Positions 49,573-60,584 of a stretch of DNA of 64,000 bases are shown one piece after another. Position 1 is the stretch's first letter. Every line of letters starts with the position of its first letter. This DNA is from RHKX01 sp963784885. Its GTDB lineage: Bacteria; Actinomycetota; Thermoleophilia; Solirubrobacterales; 70-9. The stretch is from positions 744,001 through 808,000 of the forward strand of contig CAWATA010000004.1 of the NCBI GenBank assembly GCA_963784885.1. The letters run 5' to 3'. Both the position numbers and the translations under genes were made by a program. The notes beneath the pieces are model-generated. The model ran no database searches, was not told the DNA's origin, and saw nothing but the letters and a program-made list of their open reading frames with translations.

Positions 49573-50393
49573 CTAGGCGGCGGTGCAGGTCTGCGTCTTC
49601 GTGTCCGACTTCAGCGGGTGGACGTTCGAGATCCACAGCGCCTGGTACTTGATGTCGACGTACCGAGCAGCGCACTTGACCTTCGCCGTCGTTCACGTTG
49701 GCGTAGAAGTCAGTGATGCTCTGGCTCGGCGGGGTCGACCGGGTCACCGGAACCGAACACGTGCAGCGTCGTCTTGTAACCGGCGGCCTTGTCGTCCTTG
49801 GACGCCGGCGTCAGGACAGCCGGCACGACGGCCGCGCCGACCCCGATGTCCGCGTACAGGTTGAGCGCGGTGTAGATCTTGCCCGGCTGCGCCGAACAGC
49901 CCGCCGGATCGACGTGAAGTCCGGACCACGGAACACGATCGTCTTCGCCTGGACGGCCGAGCACGCGGATGCCGATGACGGTGCCGCCGAGGCAGACCGT
50001 CGCCCCGCCGCTGCCGAGCATCGAGCCGTTGCACGCCTTCATCGCGTGCCTTGAACGCAGCGGCTGCGACCGTGGCCGAGGCGCAGGTCGGGTTCTTCGG
50101 CTTCGGGATCTTGACCTCGCCGCTCCAGCTGACCTCGATCAGGTCGACGCCGGCGAGCACCTGGGTCGGAGCGGTGCCGCCCGAGCCGGTGCAGCTGGCG
50201 TCAGCCGCCTGGCAGTTGGTGACGTCGAGGTACAGACCGCCGCTGGACGGCCTTGCCGGCGGTGAGGCCGGTCGACGGATCGCATCTTCGCGTCAGTCAG
50301 CGATGCGCCGAGATCGGCGGACGCCGAACTTGCCATCGCCAGGGCAGCGACGACCGTCGCAACTGCGATGAGCGAGCATTTCTTGATGCTCAT
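49573..50393 (-). pseudogene. Secreted protein, interrupted by several frameshifts
   Basis: The start is clear: MSIKKCSLIAVATVVAALAM, a signal peptide, with AGGAGAG upstream. The C-terminus is also clear: YVDIKYQALWISNVHPLKSD ... CTAA-stop at 49573. Between them coherent segments lie in different frames: STGLTAGKAV, LYLDVTNCQAADASCTGSGG, VLAGVDLIEVSWSGEVKIPK, KACNGSMLGSGGATVCLGGT, KIYTALNLYADIGVGAAVVP and GYKTTLHVFGSGDPV. At least four indels are needed to join them, near 50280, 50235, 50050 and 49690-49910. A repaired protein would be about 270 residues with several cysteines. Function unknown. Confidence 0.7.
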
Positions 50394-50504
50394 ATTGATT
50401 TCTCTCCTCCGGTACGTGGGAACGAAACGGCCGCCCGGAAGGGCGACGCGCTGCACGTTAACCGATTCCGGAAGAATTTGTGTCGATTCGTCCGGCGGCC
50501 AGAG

Positions 50505-50870
50505 TCAGCCGTCGTTCTCGCGCCGACTCATCGCGCAGGCGTTGGCCGCGTCCACGGTCTCCTGCGGCGGCAGCGGCGGCTCGTCCCCGGCTCGGGGCTC
50601 GGCGATCTTCTGGTAGTCCTCGAGCGAGATCGTGTCCTCGTAGGCCTTGAGGATGCAGTCGCACAGGGACTTCTTGCCGCCGGAGGACCCGTAGCAGCTC
50701 TTCTGGAACTCCTTCCTGACGTCTTCCGGGTACGGGGCCGGGTCGGAAGTCGTCGTCATCGCGGCCGCGACCGTCGGCGTCGACGAGGTGTCGTCGGAGC
50801 CGCCGCAGGCGGAGAGGACCGCGACGGCGAGGGCGAGCAGGAGGACCGGGAAGATTGCTTTGAGCTTCAT
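50505..50870 (-). CDS. Small lipoprotein
   Basis: 121 residues. MKLKAIFPVLLLALAVAVLS is followed by the lipobox LSAC-GG, so the mature protein would be lipidated at Cys26 or so and anchored outside the membrane. The mature part has a Thr/Ser linker, then helices (PYPEDVRKEFQKSCYGSSGG, LCDCILKAYEDTISLEDYQK) with four further cysteines, likely two disulfides. Function unknown. It is separated by 111 bases from the broken secreted gene. Confidence 0.8.
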   Translation of the reverse strand: MKLKAIFPVLLLALAVAVLSACGGSDDTSSTPTVAAAMTTTSDPAPYPEDVRKEFQKSCYGSSGGKKSLCDCILKAYEDTISLEDYQKIAEPRAGDEPPLPPQETVDAANACAMSRRENDG

Positions 50871-51069
50871 GGGGCGCATCATATTCCGGTGTCGCGAGTC
50901 GTCGTCCGTCGACCTCGACCGGCGCCGCTCGGACGTCGATTGCCTGCGCGACGGGCGACGCAGGGGTCTATAGTCGGTGGCGGCCGGTTCCGTTCAACCG
51001 GCCGGTGATCGCAACCGTGTCTACGACTGCGATCCCCCTCACAGACGACAAGGAGAGGGCATTGATCGC

Positions 51070-54000
51070 ATGAAGCCCACGCGCAGGATCGTCGCGGTCC
51101 TGGTGCTGCTCGCGGCGGTGCTGATTCCGGCCGCTGCGCACGGCGCGACCGTCGACCGGCAGATCAACTTCCAGCCCGCCGCTGCGCCGCTCGCGCCCGG
51201 CTTCACCGCCGACAGCGGCGCTCCCTACTCGGACACGGCCGGCCAGGGGTGGGTTCGCGAGGACAGCCTGACCAGCGCCAGCCACGTGCCGCTGGACGTG
51301 ACCCCGAACACGCGCGACCGCAACGTCGTCAACTCGCAGGCGCTCGACACGATGATCCACATGCAGTACCCGGCCTCGGCGAGCGGTGCCGGCGGTGAAG
51401 ACTCCGGCGGCCTGGGAGCTGGCGGTTCCGAACGGCGACTACGACGTGACCCTGTCGGTCGGCGACGCCGCCGACAACTTCGACAGCACCCACCGGATCA
51501 GGATCGAGGGCCAGGTCGCGATCGCCTCGTTCGTCCCGTCCGCGAGCGAGCACTTCAAGCTGGCCTCGGCGCGGGCCACCGTCACCGACGGACGGCTGAC
51601 GGTCGACGCGGTCGGGGGCACGAACACGAAGCTCGACTACGTCATCGTCAAGAGCGTCGAGACCGACACCACGCCGCCCGCGGCACCGGCGAACGTGAGC
51701 GCGAGCGCCGGCGACGGCCAGGTCGCGCTGAGCTGGAACGCGAACACCGAGAGCGACCTCGCCGGCTACGACGTCTATCGCGGCACCTCGCTGCCGGTCA
51801 GCACCGAGCGGGACGCCGCTGAACGGCTCGACGCCGCTGACGAGCCCCGGCTTCACCGACCGCAGCGTCAGCAACGGGACGACCTACTACTACGTGGTCA
51901 CGGCGAAGGACACGTCCGGCAACTCCGCCGCAGCCGCCGCGGTCAGCGCGACTCCGCAGGCGGCGGCCGAGCGCCGACACTGAAGTTCAACTTCCAGCCC
52001 GCGGGAGCACCCGTGCCCTCCGGCTTCACGGCCGACACCGGCGCCGCCTACTCGGACGCGGCCGGGCAGGGATGGGTCCGCGAGGACAGCCTCTCCAGCG
52101 CCAGCCACGTGCCGCTGGACATCAGCCCGAACACGCGGGATCGCAACCTGATCACGGATCAATCGCTCGACACGATGATCCACATGCAGTATCCGGCCGC
52201 CGGCACCGGGACCGCGGTGAAGACGCCGGCGGCATGGGAGCTGAAGGTCCCGAACGGCGACTACGAGGTGAGCATGTCGGTCGGCGACTCCGACGCGAAC
52301 TTCGACAGCACCCACCGGATCAGGGTCGAGGGTCAGGTCGCGATCGACTCGTTCGTCCCGACCACGGGCAACCGGTTCAAGTCGGCGACGGTGCAGGCGA
52401 GCGTCAGCGACGGCCGGCTGACGGTCGACGCGGTCGGCGGCACGAACACGAAGCTCGACTACGTCACCGTCAAGTCGATCGGCGGCGGCGACACGACGCC
52501 GCCCGCGGCGCCGACGGGCGTGAGCGCGAGCGCCGGGGACGGCCAGGTCGCGCTGAGCTGGAACGCGAACACCGAGAGCGACCTCGCCGGCTACGACGTC
52601 TACCGGAGCACGTCGCTGCCGGTCGGGACCGGCGGCACGCCGCTGAACGGCTCGACCCTCACCGGCACCAGCTACGTCGACCACAACGCCAACAACGGCA
52701 CCACCTACTACTACGTGGTCGTCGCCAAGGACACGTCGGGCAACCGCGCCACCTCGAGTCCCGTCAGCGGGACGCCGCAGGGCACCCCGTCGCTGGACAA
52801 GAAGATCAACTTCCAGCCCGCCGGGGCCCCGGTCCCCTCCGGCTTCACGGCCGACACCGGCGCCGCCTACTCGAGCACGGCCGGGCAGGGATGGGTCCGC
52901 GAGGACAGCCTCGCCAATGCCAGCCACACGCCGCTGGACATCACCGTGAACACGCGGGACCGCAACGTGCTCAGCGACCAGTCGATCGACACGATGATCC
53001 ACATGCAGTACCCGGCTTCGGCGAGCGGCGCCTCGGTGAAGACGCCGGCCGCCTGGGAGCTGAAGGTCCCGAACGGCTCCTACACGGTCAAGGTCGCGGT
53101 CGGCGACGCGGCCGCCAACTACGACAGCACGCACCGGATCAGGATCGAGGGGCAGGTCGCGATCTCGGCGTTCCAGCCCGCGAGCGACGACCGCTTCGCG
53201 ACCGCGAAGCGCACCGTCAACGTCGCCGACGGCCTGCTCACGATCGACGCGGTCGGCGGCGTCAACACGAAGCTGGACTACGTCACGGTCAGCAGCGACG
53301 TCGGCGGCAGCCGGCCGTCGGTGACGGCGGTCAACCCCGCCGACGGAGCCACCGGCACCTTCCGCGACGCGCCGGTCACCGCCGAGGTGGACCTGCCGAA
53401 CGTCGGCGACGGGATCGACCCGGCGACGCTGAACTCGAACACGGTTCACCTGACGAGAAGCCGCGACGGCGCCGCGGTCGCGGCGAACCTCAACACGACG
53501 GGCGGCGGCGACGCGATCATCGTCCAGCCGACCGCGAACCTCGACGCCAACACCCGCTACACGTTCGAGGTGACCAACGGCCTCAAGGACTTCAGCGGCG
53601 CCGCGTTCCTGCCGTTCGACAGCTCGTTCACGACCGGGACCGCGACGAGCGGCGGCGGCGGGTCGGGCGACGTCGCCTTCCAGAAGGTGCCGCTGCCGAC
53701 GGCCCAGGGCCAGATGTTCACGAGCGTCGCCGTCGGTCCCGACGGCAAGCTCTACGCGGCCACGTACGACGGGCTGATCTATCGCTTCCCGATCGCCGGC
53801 GACGGCACCACCGGCAACCCGGAGATCATCAACTCGATCCAGACCGCGAACGGAGGCACGCGGACGATCATCGGGCTCGCATTCGACCCGGCGAGCACCG
53901 CGTCGGCTCCGATCCTCTGGGTGAGCCACACGGAGGAGGCGTTCAACAACGGCACCGACTGGACCGGCAAGATCACGCGCCTCAGCGGCCCGGCGCTGGG

Positions 54001-57000
54001 ACCGTCCAGGACTACGTCGTCGGCCTGCCGCGCTCGGTCCGCGACCACCTCACCAACAGCCTCGCGTTCGGCCCCGACGGCAAGCTCTACGTCACCCAGG
54101 GCTCGAGCAGCTCCAACGGAGCACCCGACAGCGGCTGGGGGCTGCGGCCCGAGCACGCGCTCACCGCCGCGGTCCTGCGGATCGACCAGACCGCGATCAC
54201 CTCGCCGCCGCTGAACGTCAAGACCGAGAGCGGCGGGACCTACGACCCCTTCGCACCGCTGGCGCCGGTGACCGTGTACGCGAGCGGAGTCCGCAACGCC
54301 TTCGACCTCGTCTGGCACACCAACGGCGAGCTCTACGTTCCGACCAACGGCGCCGCCGCCGGCGGCGCCACTCCCGCGACGCCGAGCCCGCTGCCGTCCT
54401 CCTGCCAGAAGCGGATCGACGCGAGCACCAACGGCGCCTACACGGGGCCCTCGGTGCCGGGCATCTCCTCGCTCAGCACCGCCCAGGACGACTATCTGTT
54501 CCGCGTCCGTCAGGGCGGTTACTACGGGCACCCGAACCCGTCCCGGTGCGAGTGGGTCCTGAACGGCGGCAACCCGACCTCCGGCACGGACACGGCTGAG
54601 GTCGGTCAGTACCCGGTCGGGGTCCAGCCGGACCGGAACTGGCGCGGTGCCGCCTTCGACTTCGGGCAGCATTACTCCCCCGACGGCGCGATCGAGTATC
54701 GGAGCAACACGTTCAACGGTGCCCTCAGGGGCAAGCTGCTGGTCGCCCGCTACAGCGCCGGCGACGACATCATCGCCCTGACCCCGGGCTCCTCCAACCC
54801 CGACATCCAGTCCTCGCAGACGGGCATCCCGGGCCTGACCGGGTTCGTGGATCCGCTCGACCTGACCGAGGACCGCAGCAACGGCAACCTCTACGTGACC
54901 GAGCTCGGGGCGAGCCGGATCACCCTGCTGCGGCCGATCCAGCAGGCCGGGGCGCCGAAGATGGAGGTCACCCAGTCGCGGCTGATCTTCAACGACGTGG
55001 CGGGAGGGGCGGCGAGCGCCGCGAAGACCGTGACCGTCCGCAACACCGGGAACGGACCGCTGTCGGTTTCCGGCCTTTCGGTATCCGGCACCGACCAGGG
55101 TCAGTTCCGGGTCATCGCGCCGTCGTCGCTGCCGGCATCGGTGGCGCCCGGTGAAAGCCTCTCGGTCCAGGTCGTCTTCGACCCGACCGCGACCGGCCCG
55201 AAGCGGGCCACGCTGACGGTCGCGGGCAACGACGCCACGAACCCGAGCGCCACGGTCGCGCTGCGCGGCCTCGGCACCGCGGGCCTCGGCGGCGCCGGCG
55301 AGCCCTCGCTGCAGTGGATCCTCGACACCTACGACATCCCCGTCAACGTCGGCGACCCGGACCCGACGAACAGCGCGCTCCCCTCGACGAGCTCGCCGAT
55401 CGGCGACGAGGTCGACCTGCAGCGGATGGTCAAGGCCGGCTCGGGCGACGTGACGATCGAGCCGCTCGCCGTGTTCGGGCCGCAGTCGAGCAGTGGCGAG
55501 GTGACCAACCTCGGCTGGTACCCGGCATCGGGCGGCTCGCGCACGAACCTCTTCAGCGTCGCCAACGCCGCCTACCAGTCGCTCGATCCGACGGTCAGCG
55601 GCGCGACCTCCTTCGACCCGGGATCGACCGCGTTCGGGCTCTCGTCGATCTGGCCGTTCTTCTCGAATCGCGAGGTCTTCAGCGAGGACTCGCGGAACAC
55701 GTTCGCGGGCGCGCTCCCCCATCACGTCCGCGCCTACCCGCTGAAGGCGGCCGACGGCAGCACCGTCGCCGACAGCTATGTCGTCGCCTTCGAGGAGGAC
55801 ACGTCCGCCACCGACTACCAGGACCTCGTGTTCATCGTCCGCAACGTCAGGCCGGCGGGCGGCGGCAACGGCAACATCTCCGTCCAGGGCCTCGACGGCG
55901 TCCCGTTCGACGGACCGGCTCGTCTTCAACCGGATCGGCAGCCTGACCAGCCCGCCGCCGGACGCGGTCCATGACCGCTCGACCCTGCGGATCTCGAACT
56001 CGGGGAGCGGGCCGCTGCGGATCACCGGGCTGAACGTGACCGGCCCGTTCACCCTGGTGAATGCGCCGTCGCTCCCGGCGACGATCGCCGCCGGCGGCCA
56101 GCTCGACGTCACCGTCAGGTTCGTGGCGACCAGCGGGAGCGTCTCGACGGGCCAGCTCACGATCGCCAGCGACGATCCGAGCACGCCGTCGCGGGCGGTG
56201 CAGCTGGCCGGCGTCTGGCAGAACGTCTCCGAGGGCGGCAACGAACCGAACTTGAAGACGCTTGTCAACGACCTCTTCGGCTACCAGTCGCCGATCACCT
56301 ACAGCGGCCAGACCCTGAACCGGGCGGGCCGGATCGAGACCGCCGGCGAAGAGGTTCTCTCGCCGTACTGGAGCCGCGCCGACACGACGAAGCCGGTCAC
56401 CGTCCGCCAGCTCGACGCGTTCCACACACAGGGCAACACCGCCACGGTCTTCTGGCACCAGCGCGGCAGCTCGACGACGACGTCGATCTTCACCCACGCC
56501 GGGGTCGATGGCCAGTCGATCCTGCCCAGGCTGAACGGCAACCTCAGCCAGCCGGCCGCGGGCAGCTTCTCGCCGAACGGCCTGTTCGGGTTCAAGATCG
56601 ACACCGAGTGGAGCTTCGACGCGAGCAACAACCAGACTCCGGACCAGAACGCCGGCTGCCCAGGCCCGTGCGGCCATCACGTCAGGTTCTGGCCGGCGCT
56701 CGACCGGGCGGGCAACTGGATCCCGAACACGTTCCTGATGGCGATGGACTACTCGGGGGTCAACTACGACTACAACGACAACGTCTACCTGGTCAGCAAC
56801 GTCAAGCCGGAGGGCACCGGGCCGGTGCTCCACCGCCTCGACGTCGCCGGGTCCTCGAACTACACCGACACGCTGAACCGGGTCTGGAAGCCGGACACGG
56901 GCCTGTTCTCGCCCTCGACGGCGATCGCCGAGGGCGCGAACGTGACGCCGCTCGAGATCGCGAACACCCGTGACGACCCGATCTTCCAGACCTACCGCGG

Positions 57001-57331
57001 GAACGTCGGCTCGGTGCCGCTCGACCAGCGGAGCTTCAGCTACGCGCTGCCGGTCGGCAGCGCGAGCAGGGTCGATGTCCGCCTCTACTTCGCCGAGCGC
57101 GCGAGCTCCAACAACGCTGTCGGCAGGCGCGTCTTCGACATCTCCGCCGAGGGGAACCTGCTCGTCGACAACTTCGACATCTTCGCCCGCACCGGCGCGA
57201 TCAACACCGCCTACCAGCTGCCACTCGACAACATCGCGGTCAGCGACGGCACGCTGAATCTCCTCTTCAAGCCCGAGTCCGACTACGCGAGCATCGCCGG
57301 CATCGAGGTCTTCTGCCGGGTCGGCTGCTGA
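51070..57331 (+). pseudogene. Giant secreted multidomain protein, five apparent frameshifts
   Basis: One coding unit of about 2,087 residues if repaired. Order: signal peptide MKPTRRIVAVLVLLAAVLIP; (galactose-binding-like/malectin-like module, then Fn3) twice; a third binding module; a bacterial Ig-like domain (53310-53650); a beta-propeller like glucose/sorbosone dehydrogenases (53670-54945; LAFGPDGKLYVTQGSSSSNG); then two copies of an anchor/SPD-2-like Ig domain plus a ~200-residue unrecognised domain (54955-55900, 55950-56820); and a C-terminal malectin domain (56825-57331). Frame changes lie near 51394, 51808, 51970, 54000 and 55918. Each can be mended by one base, and the homologous internal repeats show where. 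No LPxTG signal or C-terminal membrane helix; it is probably released or held by glycan binding. Confidence 0.75.
51163..53300 (+). repeat. Three tandem copies of a binding module (period about 820 bp) inside the giant gene
   Basis: Copies start at 51163, 51986 and 52804 with ATCAACTTCCAGCCCGCC or near-identical DNA; spacing is 823 and 818 bases. Copies 1 and 2 carry an Fn3 domain (TTPPAAPxxVSASAGDGQVA) with almost identical DNA. The repeats are similar enough to recombine or to confuse assembly. Confidence 0.85.
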
Positions 57332-57340
57332 GCCGGCGCG

Positions 57341-58861
57341 CTACTCGCCGGCGCCGCGCAGCAGCGCCGGAACCGTCAGCGCGAGGATCTTCAGGTCGAG
57401 CCAGAACGAGCGGTTCTCGATGTAGTAGTTGTCCCACTCGACCCGGTCGCTGATCGACGTCTCGCCGCGGAGGCCGTGCACCTGCGACCAACCGGTGATC
57501 CCCGACTTGACCCGGTGGCGGTCGGCGTAGCGGTACACCTCCTCGTCGAAGAGGCGCACGTAGCTAGGGCGCTCCGGCCGCGGCCCGACCAGCGACATGT
57601 CGCCGCGGAGGACGTTGAACAGCTGCGGGAGCTCGTCGATCGAGGTCTTCCGCATGAACGCGCCGACCCGGGTACGCCGATCGTCTCCCTCGACCCCGCC
57701 GGGTGCGAGGCCGGCGGCGAAGCGGTCGTCGAGGTCCGCCTCGCTCGCCTCATCGCCGGTCGGCGGTCGCATCGTCCGGAACTTGTAGAGCGGGAACTCG
57801 TACCCATCGAGGCCGACGCGACGCTGCTCGAAGATGATCGGTCGGCCGAGCGAGATCCAGGTCGCGATCGCCGCGGCGGCGAGAATCGGCGAGGCCACGA
57901 CGATGGCGAGCGCCGCGAAGACCCGGTCCCCCGCGTACTTGACCGCATACTGCCAGCCGAGCGGATCCGTCGGGTGGACGGAGATCAGCGGCATCCCGCC
58001 GATCCGCTCGAGGCTGAGGCGATCGGTGACGCCCTCGAACAGGCGCGGCAACACCGACACCGTCACCCCAAGCGATTGGCATCTCCTGACCAGGTCGAGC
58101 TCGGCCCCATGGGACTTGACCGAGAAGCTGACGATCACGTGCGCGATTCCGCGCTCCTCGATCGCCGACTCGAGGCCGGCACCGAAATATCCGCGGCCGT
58201 CATCGCCGGCGCCGGAACCGAGGACCGGGATCTGCGAAGGGGACTCGACTTCGAGCGGGTCGTCGTCGAGAAAGGCGACGGGACGCAACCCGAACTCGGG
58301 ACGCTCGGCCAGCCGGTCGGCGAACTCGCGGCCGACGTTTCCGGCGCCGACGATCAGGGTGGGCAGGCCGGCGGTCCCGGCGCGGCGCCGGCTCACCGCG
58401 ACGATGTGGGCGGCACCGCGCGCGGCGATCAGGTAGGTCGAGGCGAACAGCCACGCCCTTGCGGCCTGATCGGCCGCGTCGGGGTCGTCGAAGATCAGCA
58501 CCCGCACGAAGGTCATCGCCATCCCGACGATCGCGGTGGCACCGATGATCTTCCGAGCGTCGTCGAGGAAGTGGAGCGCGAACGAGGAGCGGTACAGACC
58601 CATGTAGGTCAGAACCGCCAGCACAAGCAGTCCGAAGACGACGAAGGAGAAGACGTCGGCGGCGACGCCGGCGGAGGGCGCGCTGAGAAGCGCAGCCGCC
58701 GACGCGAGCACGAGCATCGCGGCATCGAGCAGGAAGGCGGGGCTGCGGAAGAGCAAGGGCCTGCTGCCGCGGACCCGGTCGCGCAGCCCGATGGCGGCCG
58801 AAGGCGCAACCGCGACCCGCGAGCGCAGGCGTTCTGCGGATTCGCTCAGCGAAACGGGCAT
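57341..58861 (-). CDS. Polyprenyl-phosphate sugar phosphotransferase (WbaP/WcaJ-type)
   Basis: 506 residues. N-terminal membrane helices (FLLDAAMLVLASAAALLSAP, VFSFVVFGLLVLAVLTYMGL and two more), a CoA-binding-like Rossmann segment (LPTLIVGAGNVGREFADRLA), a further helix (AALAIVVASPILAAAAIATW) and the catalytic bacterial sugar-transferase domain with PLYKFRTMRPPTG and KTSIDELPQLFNVLRGDMSL-VGPRPE. It transfers a sugar-1-phosphate to undecaprenyl phosphate to start surface-polysaccharide repeat synthesis. ATG 58861 follows the family start; the longer open frame upstream is antisense-like. The gene is intact between broken neighbours and lies nine bases from the giant gene's stop (convergent). 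Confidence 0.93.
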   Translation of the reverse strand: MPVSLSESAERLRSRVAVAPSAAIGLRDRVRGSRPLLFRSPAFLLDAAMLVLASAAALLSAPSAGVAADVFSFVVFGLLVLAVLTYMGLYRSSFALHFLDDARKIIGATAIVGMAMTFVRVLIFDDPDAADQAARAWLFASTYLIAARGAAHIVAVSRRRAGTAGLPTLIVGAGNVGREFADRLAERPEFGLRPVAFLDDDPLEVESPSQIPVLGSGAGDDGRGYFGAGLESAIEERGIAHVIVSFSVKSHGAELDLVRRCQSLGVTVSVLPRLFEGVTDRLSLERIGGMPLISVHPTDPLGWQYAVKYAGDRVFAALAIVVASPILAAAAIATWISLGRPIIFEQRRVGLDGYEFPLYKFRTMRPPTGDEASEADLDDRFAAGLAPGGVEGDDRRTRVGAFMRKTSIDELPQLFNVLRGDMSLVGPRPERPSYVRLFDEEVYRYADRHRVKSGITGWSQVHGLRGETSISDRVEWDNYYIENRSFWLDLKILALTVPALLRGAGE

Positions 58862-58961
58862 CGGGTCCCCGATCTGGGCGCGGTCACGGTCACGTCCTCC
58901 ATGATCGGCACCTCGGCCCGGATTCTCAACCCCTGGCGATTCCCTGTCACCCATGACCGAC

Positions 58962-60504
58962 TCAGAGGTCCCGGAGCGGCGGCAGGACCCCGGGGTTCGG
59001 TTGTTCGTGCTCGGGCTCGATGTCGATCGTCGCACCGCGCCGCCGGCGCTCGCGCAGCCGGCCGATCTCGGTGCGGACCTCTCGGTCGCGCGACCAGACG
59101 AGCGCCGCGTAGACGACCGCGCCGACGACGACGAGCACCGCGAGACGCAGCTCCGACCGCCAGGTCGGTTCCGAGCAGCAGCTCGCGAGCGCCGAGAACG
59201 GCGAGCATCATCGCGATACCCGACAGCGTCACGATCGAGATGCTCCGCAGCCAGTCGATCGGCGTGAGTCCGACGAAGCGGGTCGTGAGCTGCAGGTAGA
59301 CGGGCTGCAGGAGCAGCGTCACCACCAGATAGGCCACGGCGACACCCTCGATGCCCCACGGAAGCCCGGCCGCGAAGCCGACGATCGTGGCGATCGAGAT
59401 GACGGCCGTGAAGCGGAACAGGGTCCCGGTCTGGTCGACGGCCTGAAGGATCCCCGCGTTGAGGGCGACGAGGGCCTGGATCATCCCGACCGGGGCGAGG
59501 ATCTGGATGACCGGGATGGCGGCGTTCCACTTCTCGCCGAAGATCGCGTGGACGAAATCGGGTGCGACCGCGAGCAGACCGAGCATGAGCGGCACCACGA
59601 TCAGCGCCACCATCCGGATCGCCCGGAGCCACATCGCGCCGATCCGGTCGGGATCGCGCATCCGCGAGAACGCCGGGAAGAACACCTGCGTGATCGGCGA
59701 CGCGATCCGGTTGACGGGCGTGACCATCACCGAGAACGCGAGGGTGTAGGCGCCGAGCGGCGCCGCGCCGACGAACCGGCCGATCAGGAAGTTGTCGACG
59801 TTGATCGTGCCCCAGGCGAGGATCCGGGTCCCGAACACGTTGCCGGTGTAGCCCGCCATCGCCCGCAGCGCACGCATCGAGAACCGCCACGCGCGGACGC
59901 CAGTCCGAAGCTCGCCAGAGCAGCAGGGTCGAGACGCTCGTGATGACGAGGTCCTGAGCGACGATCGCCCAGGCCCCCGCCCCCGCCACCGCGAAGCCGA
60001 TGCCCGTCTGCACAGCTCAGCGGTCGTCGCGATGATCGTCCGGATCTCGAGGCTCCGGAACGCGAGCTCGCGGGTCAGCAGGGCGCCCTGGACGATTCCC
60101 GGCGCGGTGAAGAGGAACGCCAGCGAGAGCACGGCGAAGAGCGGCTGGACCTCCGGCTCGCCGTAGAGCGCGGCGATCGGCCAGGACGCGGCGACGCCGA
60201 TCAGCGTCAGCAGGACGCCCAGCGCCGTCCCCGCCCAGAACGCGGTCGACTTGTCGTCCTCGCTGAGTTTGGGGCGTTGCACGATCACGGACGCGAAGCC
60301 GAAGTCGACGATGACCAGCGCGAGGCTCGCGAAGACGAGCGCCATGGCCGCGAGCCCGACCTCGAACGGGCTCAGGAACCGGGCGATGACGATCGAGGTC
60401 GCGAACGCGAGGACCTGGATCGCGCCCTGCGAGAGCGTCATCCAGCCGACCCCGCGGATTACGAGGTCGTGGAGCTCGGCTCGGGGTTTGCCGTCTCCGG
60501 TCAC
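58962..60504 (-). pseudogene. MOP-superfamily polysaccharide flippase, three apparent frameshifts
   Basis: Starts near GTG 60504 (VTGDGKPRAELHDLVIRGVG) and shows 12-14 helices in the pattern of Wzx/PST flippases: GAIQVLAFATSIVIARFLSP, FGFASVIVQRPKLSEDDKST, GTINVDNFLIGRFVGAAPLG, ITQVFFPAFSRMRD. Near 60015 the frame changes to TGIGFAVAGAGAWAIVAQDL and returns near 59905. Near 59165 it changes again to LRLAVLVVVGAVVYAALVWS and ends LPPLRDL-stop at 58962. One-base corrections give about 510 residues. It would flip lipid-linked repeat units made by the adjacent phosphotransferase. Confidence 0.8.
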
Positions 60505-60584
60505 CCTGCGGCAGGAGCGCTGACGAGGGCGACGGGTGACGTCGTGAAACGGTTGCCGACCGAACATTGGACAACAATGTAGAG
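60505..60584. promoter_or_regulatory. Divergent promoter region of the polysaccharide locus
   Basis: 80 bases between the flippase and glycosyltransferase starts. Contains CATTG-GACAA-CAATG (60565-60579, perfect 5-base arms) and TACATT on the minus strand (60576-60581) as a possible -10. Confidence 0.35.
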
